Origin: Segatella baroniae B14
GTDB lineage: Bacteria > Bacteroidota > Bacteroidia > Bacteroidales > Bacteroidaceae
DNA length: 64,000 nucleotides
Reading direction: 5' to 3'
NCBI RefSeq assembly: GCF_022024235.1
Contig: NZ_CP091800.1
Location: 1,080,610 to 1,144,609 of the forward strand
The notes under the pieces were generated by a model. It worked only from the letters and a program-made list of their open reading frames with translations, ran no database searches and was not told where the DNA came from. A program made the translations under genes and the position numbers. The number at the start of each line of letters is the position of its first letter. Position 1 is the stretch's first letter. This document shows, piece by piece, positions 56,007 through 63,941 of the stretch.

Positions 56007-56630
56007 ATGAAAAAATTAAAAGTACTTAGCAGCATTTTTTGCTGCATCATGGCAGCCATGGCATTCACAGCATGTAACGATCTGGATCATGCAGACAACA
56101 TCATTACTCCAGAACAGAGTAAACAAGCTATGCAAACCATCAAAGGTATCTACCATGGAAAAATTATTCGCATTCAGGAAAATGCTGTTACTAATCAAGA
56201 AATTAGAGATACTGCAGATGTCGAATGGGAAGTAAGCAATGATTCTATCATGTATATCTATAACCTTCCTTCTAAATTCCTCGCTAAGAGCATTACAGAC
56301 AATGAATTGAAACAAGCTATTGAGAAACAGGTAACACCGGTATTGAAATGTTATATCGGTTTAGTACAACTCAAACCGATTGCTATTCTTATTAACCCTA
56401 CTTCACCAACATTTAACGTAAACTATGGCGGTAAGGAACATAAGGTACAGTTCTCATTTGCTTTAAATAATTCATATTCTTACGGTTTATACACTACTAA
56501 TCCAAAATCCTTCGAATTGCAAATTATCAATATAGGAATGTATATCGATGGTAAGCTCCAATCTTCACTAATGCCTAACAATATTTGGTATAGACTCAAG
56601 TATATCCCATCAGCAGCGTCTGATAAATGA
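56007..56630 (+). CDS. DUF4840-like lipoprotein
   Basis: This 207-residue protein begins MKKLKVLSSIFCCIMAAMAF and continues with lipobox FTAC. The mature part resembles the DUF4840 family of Bacteroidota lipoproteins: a segment with ITPEQSKQAMQTIKGIYHGK, a strand-rich core and a closing immunoglobulin-like stretch. Function is unknown, and the DUF assignment is from memory of the pattern, so moderate. The long upstream frame from 55841 is not used. The gene is divergent from the ECF sigma gene, and the A-rich leader (AAAAACAAAAACAAAAATG) is typical for Bacteroidota translation starts. Confidence 0.7.
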   Translation: MKKLKVLSSIFCCIMAAMAFTACNDLDHADNIITPEQSKQAMQTIKGIYHGKIIRIQENAVTNQEIRDTADVEWEVSNDSIMYIYNLPSKFLAKSITDNELKQAIEKQVTPVLKCYIGLVQLKPIAILINPTSPTFNVNYGGKEHKVQFSFALNNSYSYGLYTTNPKSFELQIINIGMYIDGKLQSSLMPNNIWYRLKYIPSAASDK

Positions 56631-56725
56631 TAAAAATACCACTATGATATGTCGAAATAGCAGATAAACTTTCACTACGAATTCGTTTTTTTCAAAATAA
56701 GAGATATAATAATACTAGATTCAAA

Positions 56726-56757
56726 AAGGGGGATGTGCCGACGCTGCACATCCCCTT
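56726..56757. terminator. Strong hairpin between the lipoprotein and thioesterase genes
   Basis: GGGGATGTGC (56729-56738) pairs with GCACATCCCC (56746-56755), extended by AA/TT with one bulged G. The T run lies on the minus-strand side, so it would be most effective against minus-strand transcription; plus-strand termination after the lipoprotein gene is also likely. Confidence 0.6.
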
Positions 56758-56899
56758 ATAGCTTAAATACGAACAACTGCACACTCCTCTTCTATTGTGC
56801 GCAAAACGATTTGAGTATATATAAATATTCGTTAAAAAGCAAAAATCCCTTTCCTTTCCATTAATTTTATTCCGTACCTTCGTATACAAAAAATAGAGG

Positions 56900-57358
56900 A
56901 TGGAAATAGATGATATAACTTTTCATAATAAGCTAGATATCCAATTACGCTTTACCGATGCCGACCCTTTCGGGCATGTTAATAATTCCATATTCTTTCA
57001 GTATTATGATATTGCAAAGATTAAATATGTACAGGAGTTATGGCCTGATTTAGACACTCGCAAATATGCCATTGTCGTAGTCCATGTAGAGGCCGACTTC
57101 ATGGCACAAGTTCGTATCGATGAGAATGTATCGGTCTTAACAGCTGTTACCAACGTGGGCAATAAGAGTTTTACTCTTTACCAAAAATTAGTCAATACCG
57201 ACACCAATGAGGTAAAGTGTATCGGTAAAACGATTATGGTAGCTTTCGACTTGAAGAAACAGGAATCCATGGAACTCCTTCCGGAATGGGTGGATGCCAT
57301 GTGCAAATATGAAGGTCGAGATTTGCGCAAGAATCACTGTCCGTCTTCCAAAGGATGA
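56900..57358 (+). CDS. Acyl-CoA thioesterase, hotdog fold (4HBT/YbgC-like)
   Basis: The 152-residue protein has the 4HBT signature RFTDADPFGHVNNSIFFQYY (about 17-36). The Asp and His in it correspond to the catalytic and backbone-helix residues of YbgC-type thioesterases. A strand core follows (VVVHVEADFMAQVRIDENVS). It hydrolyses acyl-CoA or aryl-CoA thioesters in the cytoplasm. Its 3' end overlaps the end of the convergent aminotransferase gene by 25 bp. Beside genes that make arylacetyl-CoA it might release free arylacetates, but that is inference from neighbourhood. Confidence 0.85.
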   Translation: MEIDDITFHNKLDIQLRFTDADPFGHVNNSIFFQYYDIAKIKYVQELWPDLDTRKYAIVVVHVEADFMAQVRIDENVSVLTAVTNVGNKSFTLYQKLVNTDTNEVKCIGKTIMVAFDLKKQESMELLPEWVDAMCKYEGRDLRKNHCPSSKG

Positions 57359-58656
57359 TCCTCTTGGAAGACTTTCATACGTTCTTCAAGTACACTATAT
57401 AGCTCTTCCCTCATACGAGAAGTACAAGCTCGTACTCCTGGCTCAAGCGAACCGGTAGTATCTAGATTAATACTGCTTACACCATAACTTACCAACTCTT
57501 TCACCAACGTACTACCGTCCATTTGACCATAGCCTAAAGTAAAAAAGAAACCATCACCCACTTTTTGGTTCACATCCTTATCATACACAATATGGAATCC
57601 GTGATCGCAGAAGATTTTCTTCATTTTACAAGCTCTTCGCTCATACTCTCGCGTATCTTCCACAAAATTGATTTTACCTTCACAACTTAAACGAAGCATT
57701 TCGGCATAACCATACTGAGTACTCGCTGTACAGCCACTTGTTATCATATAGAGTATCTCGGCACACATCGTGCTGCCAAACAGTCCCGCATCATGATAGC
57801 GCTCGGCTAAAGCTGGGTAATAGGTATCATAGAGTTTATCACTGATACATACCAATGCCATACGCTGTCCGGCATAGCTGAAAATCTTAGAAGATGACAA
57901 CATAAGAATATAGTTTTCAGTATATCGTGCTACTGTCGGTACAAACGGAGCTTCATACGGATGACTTAAATCACGACGATAATCCATACAGAAATAAGCC
58001 AAATCCTCCATAACAACAACATCATATTTCGTAGCCAATTCACCTATAATCTGAAGTTCTATTTCATCAAGACAAGTCCATGCAGGATTGTTAGGATTGC
58101 TATATACGATAGAAGCAACAGTGCCATCAGCCAATTCCTCCTCGAGTTTAGCACGAAGAGCCTCACCACGATAAGGATAGATATCAAATTCTTTCCATTC
58201 GATACCTAGTACACGCAACTGAGACTTCTGAATAGGAAATCCAGGATCAATGAAAAGTACCTTATTCTTACCCGGAATGCGCTGAGTTGTCGCTATAAAA
58301 GAGCCAAAACTACCTGCTACCGAACCTGTTGTCGGAATGCATGAGCGGGCTGAAATATCAACATTAATAAAAGCTTTAACAAACTCATGAGCAGCATCCT
58401 TCAATTCTTTCACACCAGCAGCTGCAGGATATTGTGAACCTACCCCACGATCTAAGGCTTCCTTCTCAGCTTCCACACCATACCGATTTACAGGTAATCC
58501 TGGTGAACCTTGATCCATACGGATAAAAGGAATGCCCGTTTTCTGTTCTAAAAACTGAGCCACAAGCAGCACTTCACCAATAGTAGCATGTCCCAAATCG
58601 GCTACATGATTAGTCTGACACGCTTCGTTTATCAGTTCATCACTAAATATTTTCAT
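57334..58656 (-). CDS. PLP-dependent aminotransferase, class I/II
   Basis: A 440-residue fold-type I aminotransferase. Seen motifs: GSPGLPVNRYGV near the start, YSNPNNPAWT (the conserved Asn that contacts PLP), VVMEDLAYFCMDY (PLP-pyridine Asp equivalent), SSSKIFSYAGQRMAL with the Schiff-base Lys, and the C-terminal Arg region PGVRACTSRM. It is the last gene of the unit omega-amidase, iorA, iorB, aminotransferase, so aromatic 2-oxo acids are the likely substrates. The adjacent omega-amidase suggests that glutamine is an amino donor; this is inference. Confidence 0.88.
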   Translation of the reverse strand: MKIFSDELINEACQTNHVADLGHATIGEVLLVAQFLEQKTGIPFIRMDQGSPGLPVNRYGVEAEKEALDRGVGSQYPAAAGVKELKDAAHEFVKAFINVDISARSCIPTTGSVAGSFGSFIATTQRIPGKNKVLFIDPGFPIQKSQLRVLGIEWKEFDIYPYRGEALRAKLEEELADGTVASIVYSNPNNPAWTCLDEIELQIIGELATKYDVVVMEDLAYFCMDYRRDLSHPYEAPFVPTVARYTENYILMLSSSKIFSYAGQRMALVCISDKLYDTYYPALAERYHDAGLFGSTMCAEILYMITSGCTASTQYGYAEMLRLSCEGKINFVEDTREYERRACKMKKIFCDHGFHIVYDKDVNQKVGDGFFFTLGYGQMDGSTLVKELVSYGVSSINLDTTGSLEPGVRACTSRMREELYSVLEERMKVFQEDHPLEDGQ

Positions 58657-58694
58657 TTCTTACTATATTCTTGAATACCCGAAAACGGTATACA

Positions 58695-59270
58695 TTACAT
58701 TTTCGTATTTCGTCCCAAATCAAAAGCCTTATAGTTCGCCTCTACAATAGTCTCTCCCTTTCGAGCAAAGATACGTCCGATAGCATCACGTAATTTCTCT
58801 GGAGAAATGATTTCGAGGGCATCAGCAGCCATACCCAACAAAATCATATTAGCACTCTTAGGCAGATGATTTTGCTTTGCCAATTCTCCGATAGGCAATA
58901 ATTTCACATGAGGCAATGCATGGAGTTCTGCAATAACCGCATCTACATCAGGATAATTAGATATATTTACCAAAGGCTCAGAACTGGTTACTACCCATCC
59001 GTCTTTATTCAGAAATGGTACATAACGAAGAGCTTCCATGGGCTCCATGGAAATAATCAAGTCTGCTTGTCCTTTTGGTATCAGATCACTGAAAATATCG
59101 CCATTGCTTAGTCTTAGATTACTTTGCACATCTCCTCCACGCTGACTCATACCATGTACTTCTGCTTGTTTCAGATTCACACCTGCCTCTGTAGCAGTTT
59201 CGCCTATGACGGTGGCAATGGAGAGGATACCTTGTCCTCCCACACCTGAAAGTATGATATCTTTTTTCAT
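58695..59270 (-). CDS. iorB: Indolepyruvate:ferredoxin oxidoreductase, beta subunit
   Basis: The 191-residue protein is the gamma-type domain of 2-oxoacid:ferredoxin oxidoreductases, starting KKDIILSGVGGQGILSIATV (the GxGGQG signature), then SQRGGDVQSNLRL, and further on FARKGETIVEANYKAFDLGR. With IorA it oxidatively decarboxylates aryl pyruvates to arylacetyl-CoA, or runs in reverse. Spacing to iorA is 15 nt and to the aminotransferase gene 38 nt, so they are one operon. Confidence 0.93.
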   Translation of the reverse strand: MKKDIILSGVGGQGILSIATVIGETATEAGVNLKQAEVHGMSQRGGDVQSNLRLSNGDIFSDLIPKGQADLIISMEPMEALRYVPFLNKDGWVVTSSEPLVNISNYPDVDAVIAELHALPHVKLLPIGELAKQNHLPKSANMILLGMAADALEIISPEKLRDAIGRIFARKGETIVEANYKAFDLGRNTKM

Positions 59271-59285
59271 TTTTGGCTTCCCCTC

Positions 59286-60884
59286 CTATTTTTTAGCTTT
59301 ATTTTTCAATTTTCTTCCCAGTGTCTGCATGCATTCTCTTCGAGGTATAATCACGCTAACATCGGGATAATCTATTTCTTCCTTCAAAATCTTAACGATT
59401 TCGTCCATATTTTTAGGCAAAGGAACAACTACACGAACATGCTCTGGAGCCACTCCGAGTCCGATACATATCTGCTCAAATTTATTAGTACCGGCAGAAT
59501 CCTGTCCACCTGTCATGGCTGTCGTCAAATTATCAGATATCACCACGGTAATTGGAGAATGATCATTTACAGCATCTAGCAATCCTGTCATCCCACTGTG
59601 GGTAAAGGTAGAATCTCCGATAATGGCGATAGCTGGATGCTGGCCAGCATCTGCTGCGCCCTTGGCCATCGTAATACTAGCACCCATATCTACACAACTG
59701 GCTATACTTTGGAATGGAGGTAAGGCACCTAAGGTATAACATCCGATATCGCCAAATATACGACAGTCGTCATATTGCGCAACTATTGCATTCAGGGCTT
59801 GATATACATCTCTATGTCCGCATCCTTTACATAGGGCTGGTGGACGCCCCACTACCTCGTGTATATCGGTGAAGGTGATATCGACGTCTTTTCCCAAAGC
59901 TTTTCCTACAAAATCGGGATTTAACTCTCCTGTTCGTGGTAAATCGCCTGTCAAGCGACCTATTATCGCATAGTCTGAGCCAAGCATACCCTTAACACTT
60001 TCTTCTATAAAAGGCTGTCCGTCTTCTACCACAAGGATGCGGTCACTCATTTCAGCTAACTGTTTTATCTGTTTCTGAGGTAGGGGATATTGTGAGATCT
60101 TTAAAATAGCTGATACGCCTGATGGATGAACCTCATGCACATAATTATAGCCGATACCAGATGCAATAATACCGAGTCCTTTTCCCTCTTGTATTTCTAA
60201 TCGATTATAAGTTGATTCTTCGGCAAATTGTTCTATAGTAGACTGTTTACTTATCAGTAGTTCATTCTGCTTCCGTGCAATTGCTGGCAATAATATCCAG
60301 TTCTTTCCAGTATCCAAACGGAAAGCATTCATCTCTCTAGCCTCATGATTCACCTCTACACCAGCACGAGAATGTGCCAATCGTGTTACCAATCGCATAA
60401 CGACAGGAAGCTTGATCGCTTCAGAAAGATCAAAAGCTGTACCCATAACATCATAACATTCCTGTTGATTACTCGGTTCGAATATAGGAACCATAGCAAA
60501 TTTGCCATAGAAACGAGAATCTTGTTCATTTTGTGATGAATGCATCGACGGATCGTCGGCCGCCAGAACTACAAGTCCACCATTCACACCGGTTACTGCC
60601 GAATTGATAAAAGCATCAGCACACACATTCATGCCTACATGCTTCATACAAACGAGCGCTCTCTTGCCTGCATAACTCATGCCAAGAGCAGCTTCCATCG
60701 CCGTTTTTTCATTGGTACACCAGCGACTGTGAATGCCACGCTCTTTCGTCAAAGGATGTTTTTGTATAAATTCTGTAATCTCTGTAGAGGGTGTACCCGG
60801 ATAAGCATACACTCCCGATAAACCAGCATCGAGGGCTCCAAGGGCTATAGCTTCGTCTCCGAGCAATAATCTTTTTTCTTTCAT
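59286..60884 (-). CDS. iorA: Indolepyruvate:ferredoxin oxidoreductase, alpha subunit, without ferredoxin domain
   Basis: A 532-residue protein with the pyrimidine-binding domain (GLSGVYAYPGTPSTEITEF), a central transketolase-like part and the thiamine diphosphate domain (LCKGCGHRDVYQAL, then GDIGCYTLGALPPF and GDSTFTHSGM with the Mg-binding GDS...). Archaeal IorA proteins are about 100 residues longer and end in an 8-iron ferredoxin domain. This one stops at VIIPRRECMQTLGRKL with no Cys cluster, so the electron path must use an external ferredoxin bound otherwise. It is the second gene of the operon, 43 nt after the omega-amidase. Confidence 0.93.
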   Translation of the reverse strand: MKEKRLLLGDEAIALGALDAGLSGVYAYPGTPSTEITEFIQKHPLTKERGIHSRWCTNEKTAMEAALGMSYAGKRALVCMKHVGMNVCADAFINSAVTGVNGGLVVLAADDPSMHSSQNEQDSRFYGKFAMVPIFEPSNQQECYDVMGTAFDLSEAIKLPVVMRLVTRLAHSRAGVEVNHEAREMNAFRLDTGKNWILLPAIARKQNELLISKQSTIEQFAEESTYNRLEIQEGKGLGIIASGIGYNYVHEVHPSGVSAILKISQYPLPQKQIKQLAEMSDRILVVEDGQPFIEESVKGMLGSDYAIIGRLTGDLPRTGELNPDFVGKALGKDVDITFTDIHEVVGRPPALCKGCGHRDVYQALNAIVAQYDDCRIFGDIGCYTLGALPPFQSIASCVDMGASITMAKGAADAGQHPAIAIIGDSTFTHSGMTGLLDAVNDHSPITVVISDNLTTAMTGGQDSAGTNKFEQICIGLGVAPEHVRVVVPLPKNMDEIVKILKEEIDYPDVSVIIPRRECMQTLGRKLKNKAKK

Positions 60885-60927
60885 GTAGTATTGATTGTAT
60901 TAAGGATTTAGCATGATTTGCTAATTT

Positions 60928-61686
60928 TTACTTCAGTATAAAATTATCAATATCGTCGAGAACAGGAAACTTTTTCCGAAATTCTTCAAGTTTTTTGATA
61001 TCTATTTCCGCTACCGCTACCTGCTCTTTTTCTGATTCACATGCAGCAAGTATTTCGCCATTCGGATCTAAGATGACCGACCCTCCTGAATAATGGAGCG
61101 CCGGATCATCTCCTACTCGATTTACACCTACCAGATAGCACTGATTCTCTATGGCACGCGCTCTTAATAGTGTATCCCAGGCTAGTTGACGTTTAGCCGG
61201 CCAACTCGCCACGTAAATGGCCAGGTCATAATCCTGATTATTTCTACTCCACACAGGGAAACGAAGGTCATAACATACCGCTAAGAGGATACGATAGCCT
61301 TCGTAATTTACTATCACTCTGTCTTTACCAGCAGTAAACTGATAATGTTCACCTCCATAGGTAAAAAGGTGGTGCTTATCGTAATACTCCACACTACCAT
61401 CTGGCTTTACAAAGTATAAACGATTATAGTATCTTACATGGTCCTCTATAGCCACACTGCCACAGATTGCAGCATGTTTCTCTCGGGCCTTCTGCTTCAT
61501 CCAATTCAGAGTATAACCATCTGCATCTGCTATTCCTTTTGGTTGAGTAGCAAATCCAGTCGAAAACATTTCGGGCAATATATAGAGATTATTTCCCGGC
61601 TGAGCATCAATAGCCTTGGCTGCAGCTTCACAATTGGCTTGAATATCTCCCCAAATAATATCCTGTTGTAATATGGCTATCTTCAT
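60928..61686 (-). CDS. Carbon-nitrogen hydrolase, YafV/omega-amidase type
   Basis: A 252-residue nitrilase-superfamily amidase with the Glu-Lys-Cys triad visible: E in ILPEMFSTGF (about 39), K in YYDKHHLF (about 109) and C in LLAVCYDLRFPVW (about 143). Members of this branch hydrolyse 2-oxoglutaramate, the product left when glutamine gives its amino group to a 2-oxo acid. That fits an operon with an aminotransferase acting on arylpyruvates, because removal of oxoglutaramate drives transamination. First gene of the operon; its promoter is at 61712-61719. Confidence 0.85.
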   Translation of the reverse strand: MKIAILQQDIIWGDIQANCEAAAKAIDAQPGNNLYILPEMFSTGFATQPKGIADADGYTLNWMKQKAREKHAAICGSVAIEDHVRYYNRLYFVKPDGSVEYYDKHHLFTYGGEHYQFTAGKDRVIVNYEGYRILLAVCYDLRFPVWSRNNQDYDLAIYVASWPAKRQLAWDTLLRARAIENQCYLVGVNRVGDDPALHYSGGSVILDPNGEILAACESEKEQVAVAEIDIKKLEEFRKKFPVLDDIDNFILK

Positions 61687-61711
61687 TGTATAAAGTTTTT
61701 ATTTATTGAGG

Positions 61712-61719
61712 CAAAAATA
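61712..61719 (-). promoter_or_regulatory. Promoter (-7) of the amidase-ior-aminotransferase operon
   Basis: The complement reads TATTTTTG, a -7 match about 25 nt before the amidase start. It is divergent from the paaK promoter 70 bp away. Confidence 0.5.
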
Positions 61720-61789
61720 CGAATTTATTTATTGAAATCAAAATAAAATATCGGATTGTTATATTTTTCTCTTAAAAAGTACGAAAAAG

Positions 61790-61820
61790 TTTGCATGTAT
61801 TTGATTATATTGTATCTTTG
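61790..61820 (+). promoter_or_regulatory. Promoter of the paaK-ACT operon
   Basis: TTTG (61790-61793) and TATCTTTG (61813-61820) with a 19-nt spacer, about 40 nt before the start codon at 61861. The divergent arrangement with the amidase-ior operon suggests joint control. Confidence 0.7.
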
Positions 61821-61860
61821 CAAGAACTCAATACTAATACCATTTAATAAATTTGACCAG

Positions 61861-63159
61861 ATGATTTGGAATAAAACCATGGAATGCATGGATCGCGATC
61901 GGCTTCGTGAAATCCAAAGCAAAAGATTAGTCAACATGGTTGACTACGTTTATCACAATACTCCCTTCTATAGAGGTAAATTTCAGGAAATGGGACTCGA
62001 GCCTGGTGATATTAAAAGCATCGACGACATTTCCAAATTACCGTTTACCAATAAAACAGATTTACGCGATCAATATCCTTTTGGCATGGCTGCGGTACCC
62101 ATGAGCCAGATTGTACGCATTCATGCCTCTTCGGGTACAACAGGTAAGCCGGTTGTTGCCCTTTATACACGCCGCGATTTGCAGGATTGGAAAGAATGTC
62201 TTTCTCGTGCTCTCACAGCTTATGGTGCTACTAAAAAAGATATATTCCAGATATCTTATGGATACGGGCTCTTTACTGGTGGACTTGGTGCACACGCTGG
62301 TGCTGACAATATTGGGGCAAGCGTTATCCCGATGTCTTCTGGTAATACGCAGAAACAGATTACATTGATGCACGATTTTAAAGCTACTGCACTATGTTGT
62401 ACCCCTTCTTATGCGCTCTATCTAGCAGAAGCCTTAAAGCTGAGTCCATGGCCTAAAGAGGACTTTAATCTTCGGATTGGTGCTTTTGGAGCTGAACCCT
62501 GGACTGAAAATATGAGAAAAAAACTAGAACTGGCTCTAGGTATTAAGGCTTACGACATTTACGGATTAAGTGAAATCGCAGGGCCTGGTGTAGGCTATGA
62601 GTGTGAGTGTCAGCACGGTACGCATCTGAATGAAGATTATTATTATCCAGAAATTCTTGACCCTAATACCGGTGAGCCGTTACCTGAAGGTACCGTAGGA
62701 GAACTTTGTTTTACGCATCTTACAAAAGAAGGTATGCCACTTCTTCGCTATCGCACGCACGACCTTACGGCTTTGCATTACGACAAATGTCCTTGTGGTC
62801 GTACTTTTGTCCGTATGGACCGTATCCTCGGCCGTTGCGACGATATGCTTATAATTAGGGGAGTCAACGTATTCCCAACTCAGATTGAAGCTGTAATACT
62901 AAGTCTAAAAGAATTCGAACCTCACTATTTCCTTACTGTCAACCGCATTAACAATAATGATACTACAGAATTGAAAGTTGAAGTAAAAGAAGAATTTTTC
63001 AGTGATGAAATGGGACAGATGGTTCGATTACGTAATAAACTTGAAGCTGAATTAAGAAGTGTTATTGGCATTGGCTTTGACGTAAAACTAGTAGAACCAA
63101 AGAGTATTGAACGCTCTACAGGAAAAGCAAAACGGGTTATCGACAAACGTGAATTGTAA
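61861..63159 (+). CDS. paaK: Phenylacetate-CoA ligase
   Basis: I use the ATG at 61861 (432 residues), since the longer frame includes the promoter. It has the ANL-superfamily motifs of PaaK: HASSGTTGKPVVALYTRRD (the ATP-binding P-loop), YDIYGLSEIAGPGVGYEC (A5 region), RYRTHDLTAL and, in the C-terminal domain, GRCDDMLIIRGVNVFPTQIE. The length equals that of classic PaaK. It activates phenylacetate or indoleacetate to the CoA thioester using ATP. With IorAB and the aminotransferase it completes a route between arylacetates and aromatic amino acids. Confidence 0.95.
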   Translation: MIWNKTMECMDRDRLREIQSKRLVNMVDYVYHNTPFYRGKFQEMGLEPGDIKSIDDISKLPFTNKTDLRDQYPFGMAAVPMSQIVRIHASSGTTGKPVVALYTRRDLQDWKECLSRALTAYGATKKDIFQISYGYGLFTGGLGAHAGADNIGASVIPMSSGNTQKQITLMHDFKATALCCTPSYALYLAEALKLSPWPKEDFNLRIGAFGAEPWTENMRKKLELALGIKAYDIYGLSEIAGPGVGYECECQHGTHLNEDYYYPEILDPNTGEPLPEGTVGELCFTHLTKEGMPLLRYRTHDLTALHYDKCPCGRTFVRMDRILGRCDDMLIIRGVNVFPTQIEAVILSLKEFEPHYFLTVNRINNNDTTELKVEVKEEFFSDEMGQMVRLRNKLEAELRSVIGIGFDVKLVEPKSIERSTGKAKRVIDKREL

Positions 63160-63178
63160 ATTTAATTTCAACGATTTT

Positions 63179-63604
63179 ATGTTAGCAAAACAATTATCTA
63201 TATTTCTCGAAAACAAGGGTGGCCGACTAACTAAAGTTACAGAAGTACTAGGTCAGGAACATATCAATCTTACGGCTATGAGCATCGCTGATAACAGTGA
63301 TTTTGGCATTTTACGATGTATCGTTTCTGATCCAGAATTGGCATATACCAAACTTAAAGAAGCTGGTTTCACGGTAAAGATAACAGATGTTATCGGTATG
63401 TGCATACCAAACACACCAGGCTCTTTAGCTGTAGTATTAAAACATTTATCTGATTCAGGTGTGTTCATAGAATACCTTTATAGTTTCAGTAATGGCGATG
63501 GAGCGAATGTTGTTATCCGCCCTTCCAATCTGGAAGAATGTGAAAGGATATTAGAAGAAATTAAAGTTGATCTTCTAGCTGCAAGCGATCTATATAAACT
63601 ATAA
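63179..63604 (+). CDS. ACT-domain protein, likely amino-acid sensor
   Basis: Starting at the ATG at 63179, 19 nt after the paaK stop, the protein has 141 residues and consists of two ACT repeats: KQLSIFLENKGGRLTKVTEV (1st) and GMCIPNTPGSLAVVLKHLSD (2nd). Such stand-alone double-ACT proteins often sit beside PaaK/IOR genes and are thought to bind amino acids and regulate the enzymes. The 3' end of this gene is duplicated 401 bp downstream. Confidence 0.85.
   Translation: MLAKQLSIFLENKGGRLTKVTEVLGQEHINLTAMSIADNSDFGILRCIVSDPELAYTKLKEAGFTVKITDVIGMCIPNTPGSLAVVLKHLSDSGVFIEYLYSFSNGDGANVVIRPSNLEECERILEEIKVDLLAASDLYKL
63541..63599 (+). repeat. Direct repeat, copy 1 (3' end of the ACT gene)
   Basis: This 59-nt stretch matches 63942-64000 at 56 of 59 positions at a spacing of 401 bp; it is the functional gene end. 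Confidence 0.85.
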
Positions 63605-63616
63605 TTGAATGAAAAA

Positions 63617-63684
63617 CCTTCTCAAAATTCCCGAATTTTAGATCCATCGATAAATTGGCCAGAAATTCGAGAATTTTGAGAAGG
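63617..63684. terminator. 22-bp inverted repeat after the ACT gene
   Basis: Arms 63617-63638 and 63663-63684 are complementary at 21 of 22 positions around a 24-nt loop, 12 nt after the stop. No T tract follows. It probably terminates or stabilises the paaK-ACT transcript, but it is also related to the 41-nt repeat units further on. Confidence 0.5.
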
Positions 63685-63701
63685 ATAAACAGTGCCGAAA
63701 T

Positions 63702-63869
63702 GTGAACTTTGCGGACATCAGGATTTTGTCGCTGCTCCTTAACAAAAGAAGAAACTCTCGCCAAAGAACCTAACATTTCCTTTTGTTCTATCATGTCATA
63801 AGGAAAGAAGCACCCATGAACATCAGAGGTTGCTATAATTTTAAAATTCACGAATTTGCGTCCATCCAT
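63702..63869 (-). pseudogene. N-terminal fragment of a 5'-nucleotidase/metallophosphatase gene
   Basis: Reading from the ATG at 63869, the frame gives KIIATSDVHGCFFPYDMIEQ followed by GSLARVSSFVKEQRQ. This is the metal-binding start (D-x-H) of UshA/CpdB-type metallophosphatases. After about 55 residues the similarity ends in AT-rich repeat sequence and the frame has no matching continuation, so the gene is a remnant. A -7 element TACCTTTG (complement 63906-63913) sits in front of it. Confidence 0.65.
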
Positions 63870-63941
63870 ACACTTGATCAGAAATTTGAAAATTTTGCGA
63901 GACTTCAAAGGTACAAAAAAATAAACAAATCAGAAAGGGTA

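Noticed and set aside
55841..56029. 62-codon frame upstream of the DUF4840-like lipoprotein
   Set aside because: It lies in the leader and overlaps the lipoprotein start in another frame; lysine/asparagine-rich composition reflects an A-rich untranslated region.
56758..56900. Possible third small RNA on the minus strand ending at the 56726-56757 hairpin
   Set aside because: The hairpin has a T run on that strand, but I found no -7 element (CAAAnnTA on the plus strand) between 56758 and 56900.
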